Source: Actinokineospora iranica (GTDB lineage: Bacteria > Actinomycetota > Actinomycetes > Mycobacteriales > Pseudonocardiaceae). From it: 64,000 nucleotides of DNA. Shown one piece after another: positions 41,278 through 50,021 of this stretch. Each line of letters opens with the position of its first letter. Within the stretch, counting starts at the first letter, position 1. The DNA is taken from assembly GCF_900101685.1 (NCBI RefSeq), contig NZ_FMZZ01000001.1, forward strand, positions 310,001 through 374,000, given 5' to 3'. Position numbers and translations under genes: made by a program. The notes under the pieces are model-generated. The model worked only from the letters and a program-made list of their open reading frames with translations, was not told the origin of the DNA and searched no databases.

Positions 41278-44085
41278 GTGTCGGAGCCGACGCCGGACCC
41301 GGACGACCTGCGCGAGCGGCTGGCGCACCTGCTGCACCAGACCGACGACCTGCCCGCCGGGCGGTCGAAGTGCGAGACGCTGGAGCGCGCCGTGCGCACC
41401 GCGGACGGCGCGGGGCTGGTCGAGCTGGGCGTGGCGGCGCGGCTGATCCTGATCAACGCCTACCGGGAGATCCGCCGGTACGACCTGATGCTCACCCCGT
41501 TCGCCTGGCTGCGGTCGGCCGAGCGGCGTGCCCCGGAGGCGTTCGACCCGTGGGCGGTGCACCAGTTCAGCTGGATGCACAAGTGGCTGCCGACCGGCCT
41601 GCTCGGCGACCCCCGGTTCACCCTGGCGCAGATCGCCGCGCTGGTGGACCAGCTCGAAGAGCGCTACCGGCTGCACGGTTACTCGCCGCATCCCGTGCAC
41701 GACAAGCGGCGGGCGCTCGCCCACCACATCGGCGACACCGCCGCGGCGGACGCGCACTTCGCGGCGTGGCGGGCCGCCGAGCCGGACGACATGAGCGACT
41801 GCCCGGCGTGCGTGGTGGACAGCCAGGTCGGCTACTTCGTCGCGCGCGGCCGGTTCGAGGACGCGATCGCGGTCGCCCGGCCGGTGCTCGACGCCCCGTC
41901 GGAGTGCGCGGAGCAGCCGCACGGGGTGCTGACCTCGCTGCTGGAGGCTTACCTGGCCACCGGGAGGCTCGCCGAGGCGGCCCGCGCGCACCTGCTGGCC
42001 TACCGGGTCGTGCGCGGCACCCCGCAGGGCAAGTCCGCGCTGCACGCGCACCTGCGGTTCTGCGCGGTCACCGGCAACGGGCCGCGCGGGCTGGAAATCC
42101 TCGCCGACAACCTCGACGTGCTCACCGACCCGCCGAGCCCGAAGGTGGGCCAGGACTTCGCCGCCGCGGCCGCGCTGCTGCTGAGCAGGCTGCCCGACCG
42201 GGAGACGTTGTCGTTCGCGCTGGGCGAGCGGCGCATGGACGGCGAGGCGCTGCGGGCGCACTGCGTCGCGACCGCGCTGGCGACGGCGGCGGAGTTCGAC
42301 CGCCGCAACGGGACGAACGCGGTGAGCGGCCGGGTCGCGGCCACGCTGGCGCTGGCCGACGCCGAGCCGGTGCTGGTGGCCGTGCCCGCCACCGCCGCGG
42401 TCAAGCCCGCCGCGGCGACCCCGGCGCCGGAACCGCCCGGCGACCCGGTCGAGGTGGCCCGGCGGACGTGCGCGGCCCTCGACGACGGCGAGCTGTTCAC
42501 CGGAGCCCGGCTGCTGGCCACCCTGCCCGCGGACCTGGACGCGGTGCTGCCCGACGGTCTCGCCGCCCGGCTGGCCGTGCACCGTGTCTGGCTCGTGCAG
42601 CGGGGCGCGCCAGCCGAGCTGGCCGAGGCGCTGCTGCCGCTGCTGGACCGGCTGGCCGCGGCGGGCGAGGACGCCGCCACCGTCCGCCTGCACGCCTTCC
42701 TCGCCGAGCTGCTCGACGCCGCGGAAGAAACCGACCGGGCCGCCGCGCACGCCGAACTCGCCCGGCTCGGCGCGGCGCGGCTGGACGACCCGGTCGCCAC
42801 GCTGCGCGGGCACCTGGCCGCGGCCGACCTGCTGGTGCGCTCCGACGTCGCCGCCGCGCACGCCGAGGTGGACGCCGCGGAGTGGATCGCGGCCGAGCGG
42901 GCCCCGCGGCGGCTGGGCGCGGTCGGCAACACCCGCGCCGAGATCCACGGCCACGCGGGTGAGCTGGAGGCCGCGCTGGCGATCGTGGCGGAGCTGGAAA
43001 CCGGCCCGTGGCCGGAGTCGACCCGGCTCGCGGTGAGCGGGCACCACGCGCGGCTGCTGGCCAACCTGGGGCGGGTGACGGAGTCGCTGGCCCAGTTCGA
43101 CCGGTTCGTGGCGCTGGCGCGCACCTACCCCGGCCCGTGGGTGGCCGAGGCGCTGATGCAGTACGCGAGCCTGGTCGACCAGGCGGGCATCGCGGGCGAG
43201 CACCTGCCGGTGCTGCTCGACGCGGTGGCCGAGGCGCGCACGCACTTGCCGCCGGGCGGGGTGGCGCAGGCGTGCCTGCACCTGTCGGCGGGCTACCTGG
43301 CCACCGGCCGGGACCTGGAGGCCGCCGAGACGCTGGAAGAGGCGCTGCGGCTGATGCCCGCCGACTACACCGAGGCGGTCTCCGACATCCGCTACCGGCT
43401 CGCGCTCGCCTGCCGCAACCTCGAAGAGCACGAGATCGCGGCAGCGCACTTCGCCGCGGTGGCCGCGTCCTCGGCCGACGACGACCACGGCCTGCGCGGG
43501 CACCTGCTGTTCCAGCTGGGCGACTCCCGGCTGCGACTCGGCGAGTATGCCGAGGCCGCGGCGGCGTTCCGCGCGTCGGCGGACAACTGGCTGGCCGCGG
43601 ACACCCCGGTCGCGGCCAGCGAGTCGCTGGTGAAGCTGGCGCACGCGACCGGCCTCGACGACCTGGCCGCGGGCATGGCGGCGCTGGAGGAAGCCGGGGC
43701 GCTGGTCGCGGACGACTCGGTGGCGGGCGCGCTGGACCAGTTGGCCGATGTGGTCGGCTTCCGGGTCGCGCTGCTGGCCCACCACGAGCGGTTCACCGAG
43801 GCGCTGTCCATGAACCAGCTGGCCGAGGAGTACGCCGTCTGCCTGGGCAACAGCGACTGGCACGCGTTCCTGGCCAGCCGCGCCGCCCGCCTGCGCCTTG
43901 ACCTGGACGACCCGGCGGGCGCGGAGTCCGACGCCCGGCGGGCGGCGGCCCTGGTGACCGAGGAGTCGGACGCGGCCGTGGCCGGCGCCATCCTGGGCAC
44001 CCTGGCGCGGACGCTGGAGGAACAGGGGAAACCCGTCGACACCGACCCCGTCATCCGCTCGCTCACGACCCGCCTGGACCGCTGA
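41278..44085 (+). CDS. Large tetratricopeptide-repeat protein, partner of the Hsp90-like ATPase
   Basis: 935 residues, GTG start after GGAAGGA. The protein is almost all helical: a 180-residue N-terminal region of unknown type (AARLILINAYREIRRYDLML; FSWMHKWLPTGLLGDPRFTL), then degenerate TPR units (GVLTSLLEAYLATGRLAEAA; ACLHLSAGYLATGRDLEAAE; LFQLGDSRLRLGEYAEAAAA), with an Ala/Pro linker near 370-385. No enzymatic motif. Adjacent and probably cotranscribed with the Hsp90-like gene, so a co-chaperone or client-recruiting role is inferred. Ends 13 bp from the convergent trmH. Confidence 0.85.
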   Translation: MSEPTPDPDDLRERLAHLLHQTDDLPAGRSKCETLERAVRTADGAGLVELGVAARLILINAYREIRRYDLMLTPFAWLRSAERRAPEAFDPWAVHQFSWMHKWLPTGLLGDPRFTLAQIAALVDQLEERYRLHGYSPHPVHDKRRALAHHIGDTAAADAHFAAWRAAEPDDMSDCPACVVDSQVGYFVARGRFEDAIAVARPVLDAPSECAEQPHGVLTSLLEAYLATGRLAEAARAHLLAYRVVRGTPQGKSALHAHLRFCAVTGNGPRGLEILADNLDVLTDPPSPKVGQDFAAAAALLLSRLPDRETLSFALGERRMDGEALRAHCVATALATAAEFDRRNGTNAVSGRVAATLALADAEPVLVAVPATAAVKPAAATPAPEPPGDPVEVARRTCAALDDGELFTGARLLATLPADLDAVLPDGLAARLAVHRVWLVQRGAPAELAEALLPLLDRLAAAGEDAATVRLHAFLAELLDAAEETDRAAAHAELARLGAARLDDPVATLRGHLAAADLLVRSDVAAAHAEVDAAEWIAAERAPRRLGAVGNTRAEIHGHAGELEAALAIVAELETGPWPESTRLAVSGHHARLLANLGRVTESLAQFDRFVALARTYPGPWVAEALMQYASLVDQAGIAGEHLPVLLDAVAEARTHLPPGGVAQACLHLSAGYLATGRDLEAAETLEEALRLMPADYTEAVSDIRYRLALACRNLEEHEIAAAHFAAVAASSADDDHGLRGHLLFQLGDSRLRLGEYAEAAAAFRASADNWLAADTPVAASESLVKLAHATGLDDLAAGMAALEEAGALVADDSVAGALDQLADVVGFRVALLAHHERFTEALSMNQLAEEYAVCLGNSDWHAFLASRAARLRLDLDDPAGAESDARRAAALVTEESDAAVAGAILGTLARTLEEQGKPVDTDPVIRSLTTRLDR

Positions 44086-44098
44086 ACCGGCGCTGGGT

Positions 44099-44926
44099 TT
44101 ATCGGCGCTGGGCCCGCGCGGAGGCGTAGAGGCACACGGCGGCGGCGGTGCCGAGGTTGAGGCTTTCCGCCGCGCCGTAGAGCGGGACCTTCAGCACGGC
44201 GTCCACAGCGGACAGGACGTCGTCGGCGAGGCCGTGGGCCTCGCTGCCGAACACCCATGCCGTCGGAGCCGCGAGTTCTCCCGCGTCCACCGCGTCATCG
44301 AGATCGGCCGTCGCGTGGCCGTCGGCGGCGACCAGCCGTAGACCGGCCCCCCGGCAAGCGGCGAACACTTCGGCGATGTCACGGGAACGCGCTATCGGAA
44401 GGTGGAAAACACTGCCGGTGGACGCACGCACGCATTTACCGTTGTGCGGGTCAACGGTGTCGCCCGCGAACAGCACGGCCCCGGCCCCGGCCGCGTCGGC
44501 GACCCGGGTGACGGTCCCCGCGTTGCCCGGGTCGGACACGCCGACCAGCACGGCCACCAGCCTCGGCGACCCGGCCAGAGACTCGGCCAGCGGCCGGTCC
44601 ACCAGGTCGCACACCGCGACGATCCCCTGCGGTGTGATCGTCTCCGACAGGCCGGACGCGGCCTTGTCGGTGACCACGGAGATCGGCAGCCCGCGCTCGT
44701 CGGCGCGCACCATCAGGTCCTGGTTGCGGGCGGCGGCGGCCTCGGTCACGAACAGCTCGTGCACGCGCCCGTGCGCCAGCGCCTCGCGCACGGCCTGGGC
44801 GCCCTCGGCCAGAAACCGGCCCGCCTTCTCCCGGCCCGGGCGGCGGGTCAGGTGCCGAGCGGCAGCGACCCGGGGCGTCCGTTCGGTGAACGGCTCTGCC
44901 CCGGGTCGCTGGGAGCGCGTGCTCAG
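44099..44926 (-). CDS. TrmH/SpoU-family 2'-O-ribose RNA methyltransferase
   Basis: Methylates a ribose in rRNA or tRNA using S-adenosylmethionine. Substrate-binding domain ([20 protein letters not shown]) then the SPOUT knot: [36 protein letters not shown] and [20 protein letters not shown]. The homologous N-terminus ([16 protein letters not shown]) has no ATG, GTG or TTG before it in frame after the rplT stop. The best candidate is a CTG at 44926 overlapping the rplT TGA (CTGA), giving 275 residues. Follows infC-rpmI-rplT as in other actinobacteria. Confidence 0.85.
   Translation of the reverse strand: MSTRSQRPGAEPFTERTPRVAAARHLTRRPGREKAGRFLAEGAQAVREALAHGRVHELFVTEAAAARNQDLMVRADERGLPISVVTDKAASGLSETITPQGIVAVCDLVDRPLAESLAGSPRLVAVLVGVSDPGNAGTVTRVADAAGAGAVLFAGDTVDPHNGKCVRASTGSVFHLPIARSRDIAEVFAACRGAGLRLVAADGHATADLDDAVDAGELAAPTAWVFGSEAHGLADDVLSAVDAVLKVPLYGAAESLNLGTAAAVCLYASARAQRR
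44863..44911 (-). promoter_or_regulatory. Nested perfect hairpin over the first trmH codons
   Basis: Outer stem CAGCGACCCGGGGC/GCCCCGGGTCGCTG (14 bp) encloses an inner stem CCGTTC/GAACGG with a 3-base loop. It begins about a dozen bases after the rplT stop, inside the trmH frame. It may attenuate the ribosomal-protein transcript or control trmH translation. Confidence 0.75.
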
Positions 44927-45300
44927 GAAGCGGCCTTGCCCTGGGTCCCCGCGTTCGTGCGGGCCAGGTCGACCAGCGCGGTGAACGCGGTCGGGTCGCT
45001 CACCGCGAGCTCGGCGAGGATCTTGCGGTCGACCTCGACACCGGCGACCCGCAGGCCCTCGATGAAGCGGTTGTAGCTCATGCCGTTCTGCCGGGCCGCG
45101 GCGTTGATCCGCTGGATCCACAGCTTGCGGAAGTCACCCTTGCGGGCACGACGGTCCCGGTAGGCGTAGTTGAGCGAGTGGAGCACCTGCTCCTTGGCCT
45201 TGCGGTACAACCGCGAGCGCTGGCCGCGGTAACCGCTGGCGAGCTCGAGAGTCGTGCGGCGCTTCTTTTGGGCGTTTACCGCCCGCTTGACGCGTGCCAC
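44923..45300 (-). CDS. rplT: 50S ribosomal protein L20
   Basis: 125 residues. Binds 23S rRNA early in assembly and in several bacteria represses its own operon. [40 protein letters not shown] and [20 protein letters not shown] are diagnostic. Third gene of infC-rpmI-rplT. Confidence 0.98.
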   Translation of the reverse strand: MARVKRAVNAQKKRRTTLELASGYRGQRSRLYRKAKEQVLHSLNYAYRDRRARKGDFRKLWIQRINAAARQNGMSYNRFIEGLRVAGVEVDRKILAELAVSDPTAFTALVDLARTNAGTQGKAAS

Positions 45301-45369
45301 GGGTCCGTCCTGTCGATCTAGTGGGCGCGGTGGATCGCCGCGCCCGGGTGGTCATCGGGTGGGGTGGCC

Positions 45370-45564
45370 TCAGCGGCCGAGAAGCCTGTTGAGGCGCGCG
45401 ACGTCCGGCTTGGCCACCTCGGCGGTGCCCGAGAGCCTGCGGGTCAGCGACGTCGGCTTCTTCTCCAGCTTGTGGCGCAGACCCGCCTGCTGGCGGCGAA
45501 GCTTGCCCTTGCCGGTGACCCGGACGCGCTTCGAGGTCCCGGAGTGGGTCTTCATCTTCGGCAT
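45370..45564 (-). CDS. rpmI: 50S ribosomal protein L35
   Basis: 64 residues from the ATG at 45564 (MPKMKTHSGTSKRVRVTGKG); GAGG lies 7 bases upstream. An ATG two codons earlier is less likely because L35 begins MPKMKTH. Basic throughout, as usual. Confidence 0.97.
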   Translation of the reverse strand: MPKMKTHSGTSKRVRVTGKGKLRRQQAGLRHKLEKKPTSLTRRLSGTAEVAKPDVARLNRLLGR

Positions 45565-45661
45565 GTTCAATCCTCGTCTCGTGCCGCCCGGGGGCCACTG
45601 GCGCCCAAGGCGGCATTCGGGGGGGTGTTCTTCGACCGGGGACGTCCCGCCCCCGGTCCGG

Positions 45662-46246
45662 TCACTCCTCGGTGGAGCTCTCGCTCGGTTCGTCGGAGTT
45701 CGCGCTCGCCGCGGTCGCCTTCGGCTTCGGCTTCACGTTCTTGTGCGGCGCCAGGACCATGATCATGTTACGGCCGTCCTGCTTGGCGGACGACTCGACG
45801 AAGCCCAGCTCCTGCACGTCCTCGGCGAGCCGCTGCAGCAGTCGGAAGCCCAACTCGGGGCGGGACTGCTCGCGGCCGCGGAACATGATGGTGACCTTGA
45901 CCTTGTTCCCGTGCTCGAGGAAGCGCACGACGTTGCGCTTCTTGGTCTCGTAGTCGTGGGAGTCGATCTTCGGCCGGAGCTTCTGCTCCTTGATGACGGT
46001 GAGCACCTGGTTGCGCCGGGACTCGCGGGCCTTCTGCGCGCTCTCGTACTTGAACTTGCCGAAGTCCATGAGCTTGCAAACCGGCGGGCGTGCCTGTGGT
46101 GCGACCTCGACGAGATCAAGATCCGCTTCCTGCGCGAGCCGGAGCGCGTCCTCGATGCGGACGATCCCGACCTGCTCGCCATTGGGTCCGACGAGTCGGA
46201 CCTCCGGCACGCGGATGCGGTCGTTGATGCGTGTCTCCGTGCTGAT
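45662..46246 (-). CDS. infC: Translation initiation factor IF-3, with AUC start codon
   Basis: IF-3 binds the 30S subunit and rejects non-standard initiation codons. The conserved N-terminus [20 protein letters not shown] starts at an ATC (46246-46244) preceded by AAGGAGG; no ATG/GTG/TTG fits upstream, and the later GTG at 46210 would delete conserved residues. An AUC or AUU start is the known basis of infC self-regulation in other bacteria. 194 residues with an Ala/Ser/Lys-rich C-terminal tail after the usual IF3-C domain ([20 protein letters not shown]). Confidence 0.95.
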   Translation of the reverse strand: MSTETRINDRIRVPEVRLVGPNGEQVGIVRIEDALRLAQEADLDLVEVAPQARPPVCKLMDFGKFKYESAQKARESRRNQVLTVIKEQKLRPKIDSHDYETKKRNVVRFLEHGNKVKVTIMFRGREQSRPELGFRLLQRLAEDVQELGFVESSAKQDGRNMIMVLAPHKNVKPKPKATAASANSDEPSESSTEE

Positions 46247-46274
46247 GGGGCCTCCTTGGTCCGTATGCGATCCT

Positions 46275-46387
46275 CGTCTGCCCAGGCGGGCAGACGCGCC
46301 AAGCGAATGCGGTCACTCGCCTGACGTGCGCGGCACGTGAGGTCCCCAAAACTGCTTCGAGCCCCGCTGCCTGGTGGCAGACGGGGC
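46275..46387 (-). promoter_or_regulatory. Structured infC leader with terminator-like and sequestering hairpins
   Basis: On the minus strand a hairpin at 46361-46387 (GCCCCG-TCTGCC stem with one bulge, ACCA loop) is followed a few bases on by TTTT, like an intrinsic terminator. A small stem ACGTGC-CGC-GCACGT follows at about 46322-46338, then a perfect 9-bp hairpin CGTCTGCCC/GGGCAGACG at 46275-46296, ending 18 bases before the Shine-Dalgarno. The shared TCTGCC/GGCAG words allow alternative pairing, as in attenuators. Confidence 0.6.
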
Positions 46388-46558
46388 CCGCTTCCGACCG
46401 ATTGCCCGACGACAAGCGTCGAGACACCATGACCCCACGACAGCGAAGCCCTGGCAACCGGACCCGGCCGCCGTAAGGTGACTCGGGTGGGAGCGGGGGC
46501 TCCACTTTGCCGCCCCCGAGCTAACGGGGGCTGGTCGCACGTGCAAGGGTAGCAGACC

Positions 46559-46933
46559 GTGAACGAAGCTTCCGCTACGCCCGGGTCTGTTTCCGGTGAC
46601 GACACTGACTTGAACAGCCGCGACCTCGCTGATATTCCCAGTGTGGAGGTGATCAGCCGGGCCGCGGTCATGCTCATGTCCGCCGCCGCCGAGCGCCTTG
46701 GGCTGGCTGATCCCGATCCGGACAGCAGCCCGCATCGGGACTTGGACGAGGCTCGGCGGCTGATCACCGCCTTGGCTGGGCTGGTGACGGCGTCGGTGGA
46801 GTACCTGGGGCCACATGCCGCGCCGATCCGGGATGGGTTGCAGTCGCTGCAGAAGGCGTTCCGGGAGTCGTCGGCGTTTCCGGATGAGCCTGGGCAGGGG
46901 CCTGGGGAGAAGTACACGGGGCCGGTGTTCTGA
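46559..46933 (+). CDS. DUF1844 family protein
   Basis: 124 residues of an actinobacterial family of unknown function regularly found divergent from infC. The conserved part runs IPSVEVISRAAVMLMSAAAE, DLDEARRLITALAGLVTASV and GEKYTGPVF at the C-terminus. GTG start at 46559. The last third uses more T-ending codons than typical genes here. Confidence 0.88.
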   Translation: MNEASATPGSVSGDDTDLNSRDLADIPSVEVISRAAVMLMSAAAERLGLADPDPDSSPHRDLDEARRLITALAGLVTASVEYLGPHAAPIRDGLQSLQKAFRESSAFPDEPGQGPGEKYTGPVF

Positions 46934-46972
46934 GACCGCTTGCCGCTCTGGTGGTCCGACTGCTCCGGGTTG

Positions 46973-46995
46973 GCTCGATGGGGTGGAGTGGTTTC
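46973..46995 (+). repeat. Half copy of the 6.3-kb inverted-repeat element
   Basis: The string GCTCGATGGGGTGGAGTGGT (extending 3 more bases) equals one arm of the element at 6300-6447; it matches the right arm of that element exactly over 23 bases. It lies 40 bp after the DUF1844 stop, as the other copy lies 28 bp after pgl. The rest of 46934-47185 shows no gene. Confidence 0.8.
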
Positions 46996-47185
46996 CTCAG
47001 GGTGGTTTCGCTTGGGCGTGCTCTGGCGGGTGGGGTTTGACCACAGTGGACACGCGGGGTAGCGGGGCGTACCGAGCAGAACTGCCCTAGTCGGAGGCGC
47101 TGGCCGTTATTACCGTGCCTGTTCTGGTGTCAGCGCGGCTGAAGGGGGTCGCCGGATTTCCTCACAGTGGAAGCGAGTGCCACAG

Positions 47186-47554
47186 ATGAGCGAGTTGCAG
47201 AGCAAGAACTTCACAGCACCTGATGAGGTCCGCCCGTTCCCCGACCACGGTCACGTGGACTTGGTGAATCTGGACAGTAGACCGGTGGGCCTCGGGACGT
47301 TCGAGGCGGGCTGGCGGTGGTCGAACGATGTGAAGCCGTTGGCGGGCACGGACAGCTGCCAGGTGGAGCACATCGGCTATGTGTTGTCCGGGCGGATGAA
47401 GGTGGTCATGGACGATGGCAGGGAAAGTTAGGTGGGGCCCGGTGACGCGGTCCACATTCCGCCCGGTCACGACGCGTGGACCCTTGGTGACGAGGATTGC
47501 ACGATTATCGACTTCGGTGGTTTGAAGGGGTACGCCAAGCCGCCTGGTGAATAG
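47186..47554 (+). pseudogene. Cupin-domain protein interrupted by a single in-frame TAG
   Basis: A small cupin reads from ATG 47186 (MSELQSKNFTAPDEVRPFPD), through HIGYVLSGRMKVVMDDGRES, then meets TAG at 47429-47431. The same frame continues with clear cupin sequence VGPGDAVHIPPGHDAWTLGD and DFGGLKGYAKPPGE to a second TAG at 47552-47554. GAG to TAG is the simplest change. The second cupin motif, with the metal histidine, lies after the stop, so the truncated product should be inactive unless the codon is read through. Confidence 0.85.
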
Positions 47555-47616
47555 GCAGTGGGCTGTCGCGCCCGCCGGGTGAGGGCCTGGCGGGCGCTGC
47601 CCATTGGACGTGGGGG

Positions 47617-48291
47617 TCAGCCTGCCCAGCGGTACCAGACCTCGGGCCTGCCCACGGCGCCGTATTGGGGGCGCCGGGCGGCCAAACCGGTGTCCGCCAG
47701 GTATTCCAGGTATCGGCGGGCGGTGACGCGGGAGACGCCTACCGCGTCGGCCGCGGCGCCGGAGGACAGGCCGCCGTCGGAGGTGCGGACGGCTTCGATG
47801 ACGGCGTCCAGGGTTTGCCTGCTCATTCCCTTGGGGAGGGCCAGGTTCTCGGTGCTGCGGAGAGCGCCGAAGGCCTCGTCCACCTCCGCCTGGCCCGCCG
47901 CTTCGCCGTGGCCGCTGACGCGGGCGCGGAACTTGGCGTAGCCGTTGAGCTTGTCGCGCAGGGTGGCGAAGGTGAAGGGCTTGAGGAGGTACTGGACGAC
48001 GCCCGCGGAGACGGCCGCGCGGACGATCGCCAGGTCTCTGGCCGAGGTCACCGTGATCACGTCCGCGGTGCGGCCCGCGGCGCGCAGGGCGCGGACGACG
48101 TCGAGGCCGTGGCCGTCGGGGAGGTACAGGTCCAGCAGCACCAGGTCGACGGTGGTCGCGTCGAGGAAGCGCAGCGCGTCGCGGCCGGAGTGGACCACAC
48201 CCGCGACCCGGAAGCCGGGCACCCGTTCGACGTAGTGCCGGTGGGCGTCCGCCGCCACCGGGTTGTCCTCCACCACCAGGACACTGATCAC
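47617..48291 (-). CDS. Response regulator, CitB/DcuR type
   Basis: 224 residues. Receiver domain MISVLVVEDNPVAADAHRHY with the phosphoacceptor in LVLLDLYLPDGHG and a lysine in YLLKPFTFATL; the C-terminal DNA-binding part (SSGAAADAVGVSRVTARRYL) is the winged-helix of the CitB class. It overlaps its kinase by 4 bp. Expected to activate the divergent symporter gene in response to a C4-dicarboxylate or citrate. Confidence 0.93.
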   Translation of the reverse strand: MISVLVVEDNPVAADAHRHYVERVPGFRVAGVVHSGRDALRFLDATTVDLVLLDLYLPDGHGLDVVRALRAAGRTADVITVTSARDLAIVRAAVSAGVVQYLLKPFTFATLRDKLNGYAKFRARVSGHGEAAGQAEVDEAFGALRSTENLALPKGMSRQTLDAVIEAVRTSDGGLSSGAAADAVGVSRVTARRYLEYLADTGLAARRPQYGAVGRPEVWYRWAG

Positions 48292-49895
48292 CCGCGCTCC
48301 CCCATCCGCACCGGCAGCCGCACGGTGAACACCGCGCCGACATCGCGGCCGACATCGATCGTGCCACCTGCCCGCCGGACGGCTTGACCCACCAGGGCCA
48401 ATCCGAGGCCCCGGCCCGCGCCGCCCTTGGTCGACCAGCCGCGGCGGAAGGCGTCGTCCAGGGCGGACGGCGGTATGCCGGGACCGGAATCGGCGACGCG
48501 CAGCACGAGTTCGCGGGGGCTGGTCTTCGCGGAGACCTCGACCAGGGGGCGGTGCGCCTCCGCGCCCTCGACGGCGGCGTCGACGGCGTTGTCGATCAGG
48601 TTGCCGAGGATGGTGACCAGGTCGCGCGGGGTCACCGGGCCCTCGTCGTTGAGGGCGTAGTCGGCGATCTCGGTGTCGGGGCTGACCAGCAACTCCACCC
48701 CGCGCTCGCTGGCGTCGGCCGCCTTGCCCAGCAGCAGCGCGGCCAGGATCGGCTCGGACACCGCGGCGACGACCTGGTCGGTGAGCCGCTGCGCGATGGC
48801 CAACTCGCCGGTGGCGAACTCGACGGCCTCGGTGGCGCGGCCGAGTTCGACCAGCGAGACCACGGTGTGCAGGCGGTTGGCCGCCTCGTGCGCCTGCGAG
48901 CGCAGCGACTCGGCGAAGCCGCGCACGGTGTCCAGCTCGCCGGTGAGCGCTTGCAGGTCGGTGCGGTCACGGACGGTCACCACTGTGCCCAGGACGCGGC
49001 CGTCGAACCGCACGGTGGATGAGTTGACGACCAGGACTCGGGTGTCGGTCAGGTGCAGCTCGTCGCGCATCTCTATGCCCGAGAGCAGCCGCTGGACCAG
49101 CCCGTCCGGCAGCCCGAGCTCGGTGACCGGACGACCCTCCGCGTCGGCGGGCAGGTCCAGCAGCGCCCGCACGCCGTCGTTGCAGAGGGTGACCCGGTGC
49201 TGGGAATCGACCAGCACCAGGCCCTCACGGACGGCGTGCAGGATCGACTCGTGGTACTCGATCATCCGGGTCAGCTGGGCCGGGGCGAGGCCGCCGGTCT
49301 GCCTGCGCAGCCGCCTGCTGACCAGGTAGGTCCCCAGCCCGCCGACCGCCAGCGCCAGGAGCGCGACGCCGATTAAAGGGATCACCCGCTCGGCCACCTG
49401 CTCGTTGATCGCCGATAACGTGATTCCCGCGCTGACCAGGGCCACCACTCGGCGCTCCACGTCGAACACCGGGACAACCGCGCGGACCGACGGCCCCAGG
49501 GTGCCTTCGTAGATCTCGGTGAACGCCTGGCCCGCCAGGGCCGCGTCGGTGTTGCCCAGGAACTTCTTGCCGATCATGGCGGAGTTCGGGTGGGTGTAGC
49601 GGAGGCCCTCCACGTCCATGATCGTGATGAAGTCGACGCCGGTGTCGGCCAGCACGGCGTGCGCGTAGGGCTGCAGCACGCCGCTGGGGTCCGGGCCGGT
49701 GACGGCCTCGACGACCGACGGCGAGTCCGCGATGGCCCTGGCCAGCGTCCGCACGGTGGCCGCGCTGGACTCCTCGGCCCGGTCCGCGACGTCGACCCAG
49801 ACCAGGATCGCGCCGCCGGTCACCAGCACACCGACGATCACCACCTGGAGCACCAAGAGCTGGTGGGCCAAACTCCACTGTCTGCGACCGGTCAT
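48288..49895 (-). CDS. Sensor histidine kinase, CitA/DcuS type
   Basis: 535 residues from the ATG at 49895. Helix 1 (LAHQLLVLQVVIVGVLVTGG), an extracytoplasmic PAS-like sensor (residues about 40-170; GVDFITIMDVEGLRYTHPNS and IGKKFLGNT are typical of CitA/DcuS), helix 2 (IPLIGVALLALAVGGLGTYL), a cytoplasmic PAS, the SPOB-type H-box (LRSQAHEAANRLHTVVSLVE) and an ATPase domain (NLIDNAVDAAV; DSGPGIPPSALDDAF). Carboxylate sensor for the adjacent transporter. Confidence 0.94.
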   Translation of the reverse strand: MTGRRQWSLAHQLLVLQVVIVGVLVTGGAILVWVDVADRAEESSAATVRTLARAIADSPSVVEAVTGPDPSGVLQPYAHAVLADTGVDFITIMDVEGLRYTHPNSAMIGKKFLGNTDAALAGQAFTEIYEGTLGPSVRAVVPVFDVERRVVALVSAGITLSAINEQVAERVIPLIGVALLALAVGGLGTYLVSRRLRRQTGGLAPAQLTRMIEYHESILHAVREGLVLVDSQHRVTLCNDGVRALLDLPADAEGRPVTELGLPDGLVQRLLSGIEMRDELHLTDTRVLVVNSSTVRFDGRVLGTVVTVRDRTDLQALTGELDTVRGFAESLRSQAHEAANRLHTVVSLVELGRATEAVEFATGELAIAQRLTDQVVAAVSEPILAALLLGKAADASERGVELLVSPDTEIADYALNDEGPVTPRDLVTILGNLIDNAVDAAVEGAEAHRPLVEVSAKTSPRELVLRVADSGPGIPPSALDDAFRRGWSTKGGAGRGLGLALVGQAVRRAGGTIDVGRDVGAVFTVRLPVRMGERG

Positions 49896-49921
49896 GCCGG
49901 TAAGTGTGACGGCCGACGCCC

Positions 49922-49939
49922 ATGAACGTAATGAACGCA
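49922..49939. promoter_or_regulatory. Direct repeat ATGAACGTA/ATGAACGCA in the divergent promoter
   Basis: Two adjacent 9-base words differing at one base lie in the 126 bp between the kinase and symporter genes, a natural site for the CitB-type regulator. The assignment is inference. Confidence 0.45.
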
Positions 49940-50021
49940 ATCGTGACCGGGGCCACAGCGGTCCAGGAGACTCGGCGGCGATCCGGGATCGCGGTGTCGC
50001 GGTCCCCTCCCCGGAGGCCCA

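Noticed and set aside
39241-43863. A 1,540-codon minus-strand open frame opposite the Hsp90-like and TPR genes
   Set aside because: Same antisense artefact; Arg/Gln/Val-rich shadow sequence without motifs, while the plus strand has clear Hsp90 motifs.
46210-46246. GTG at 46210 as the infC start
   Set aside because: It would delete the conserved [12 protein letters not shown] segment and has no ribosome site; the ATC preceded by AAGGAGG fits better.
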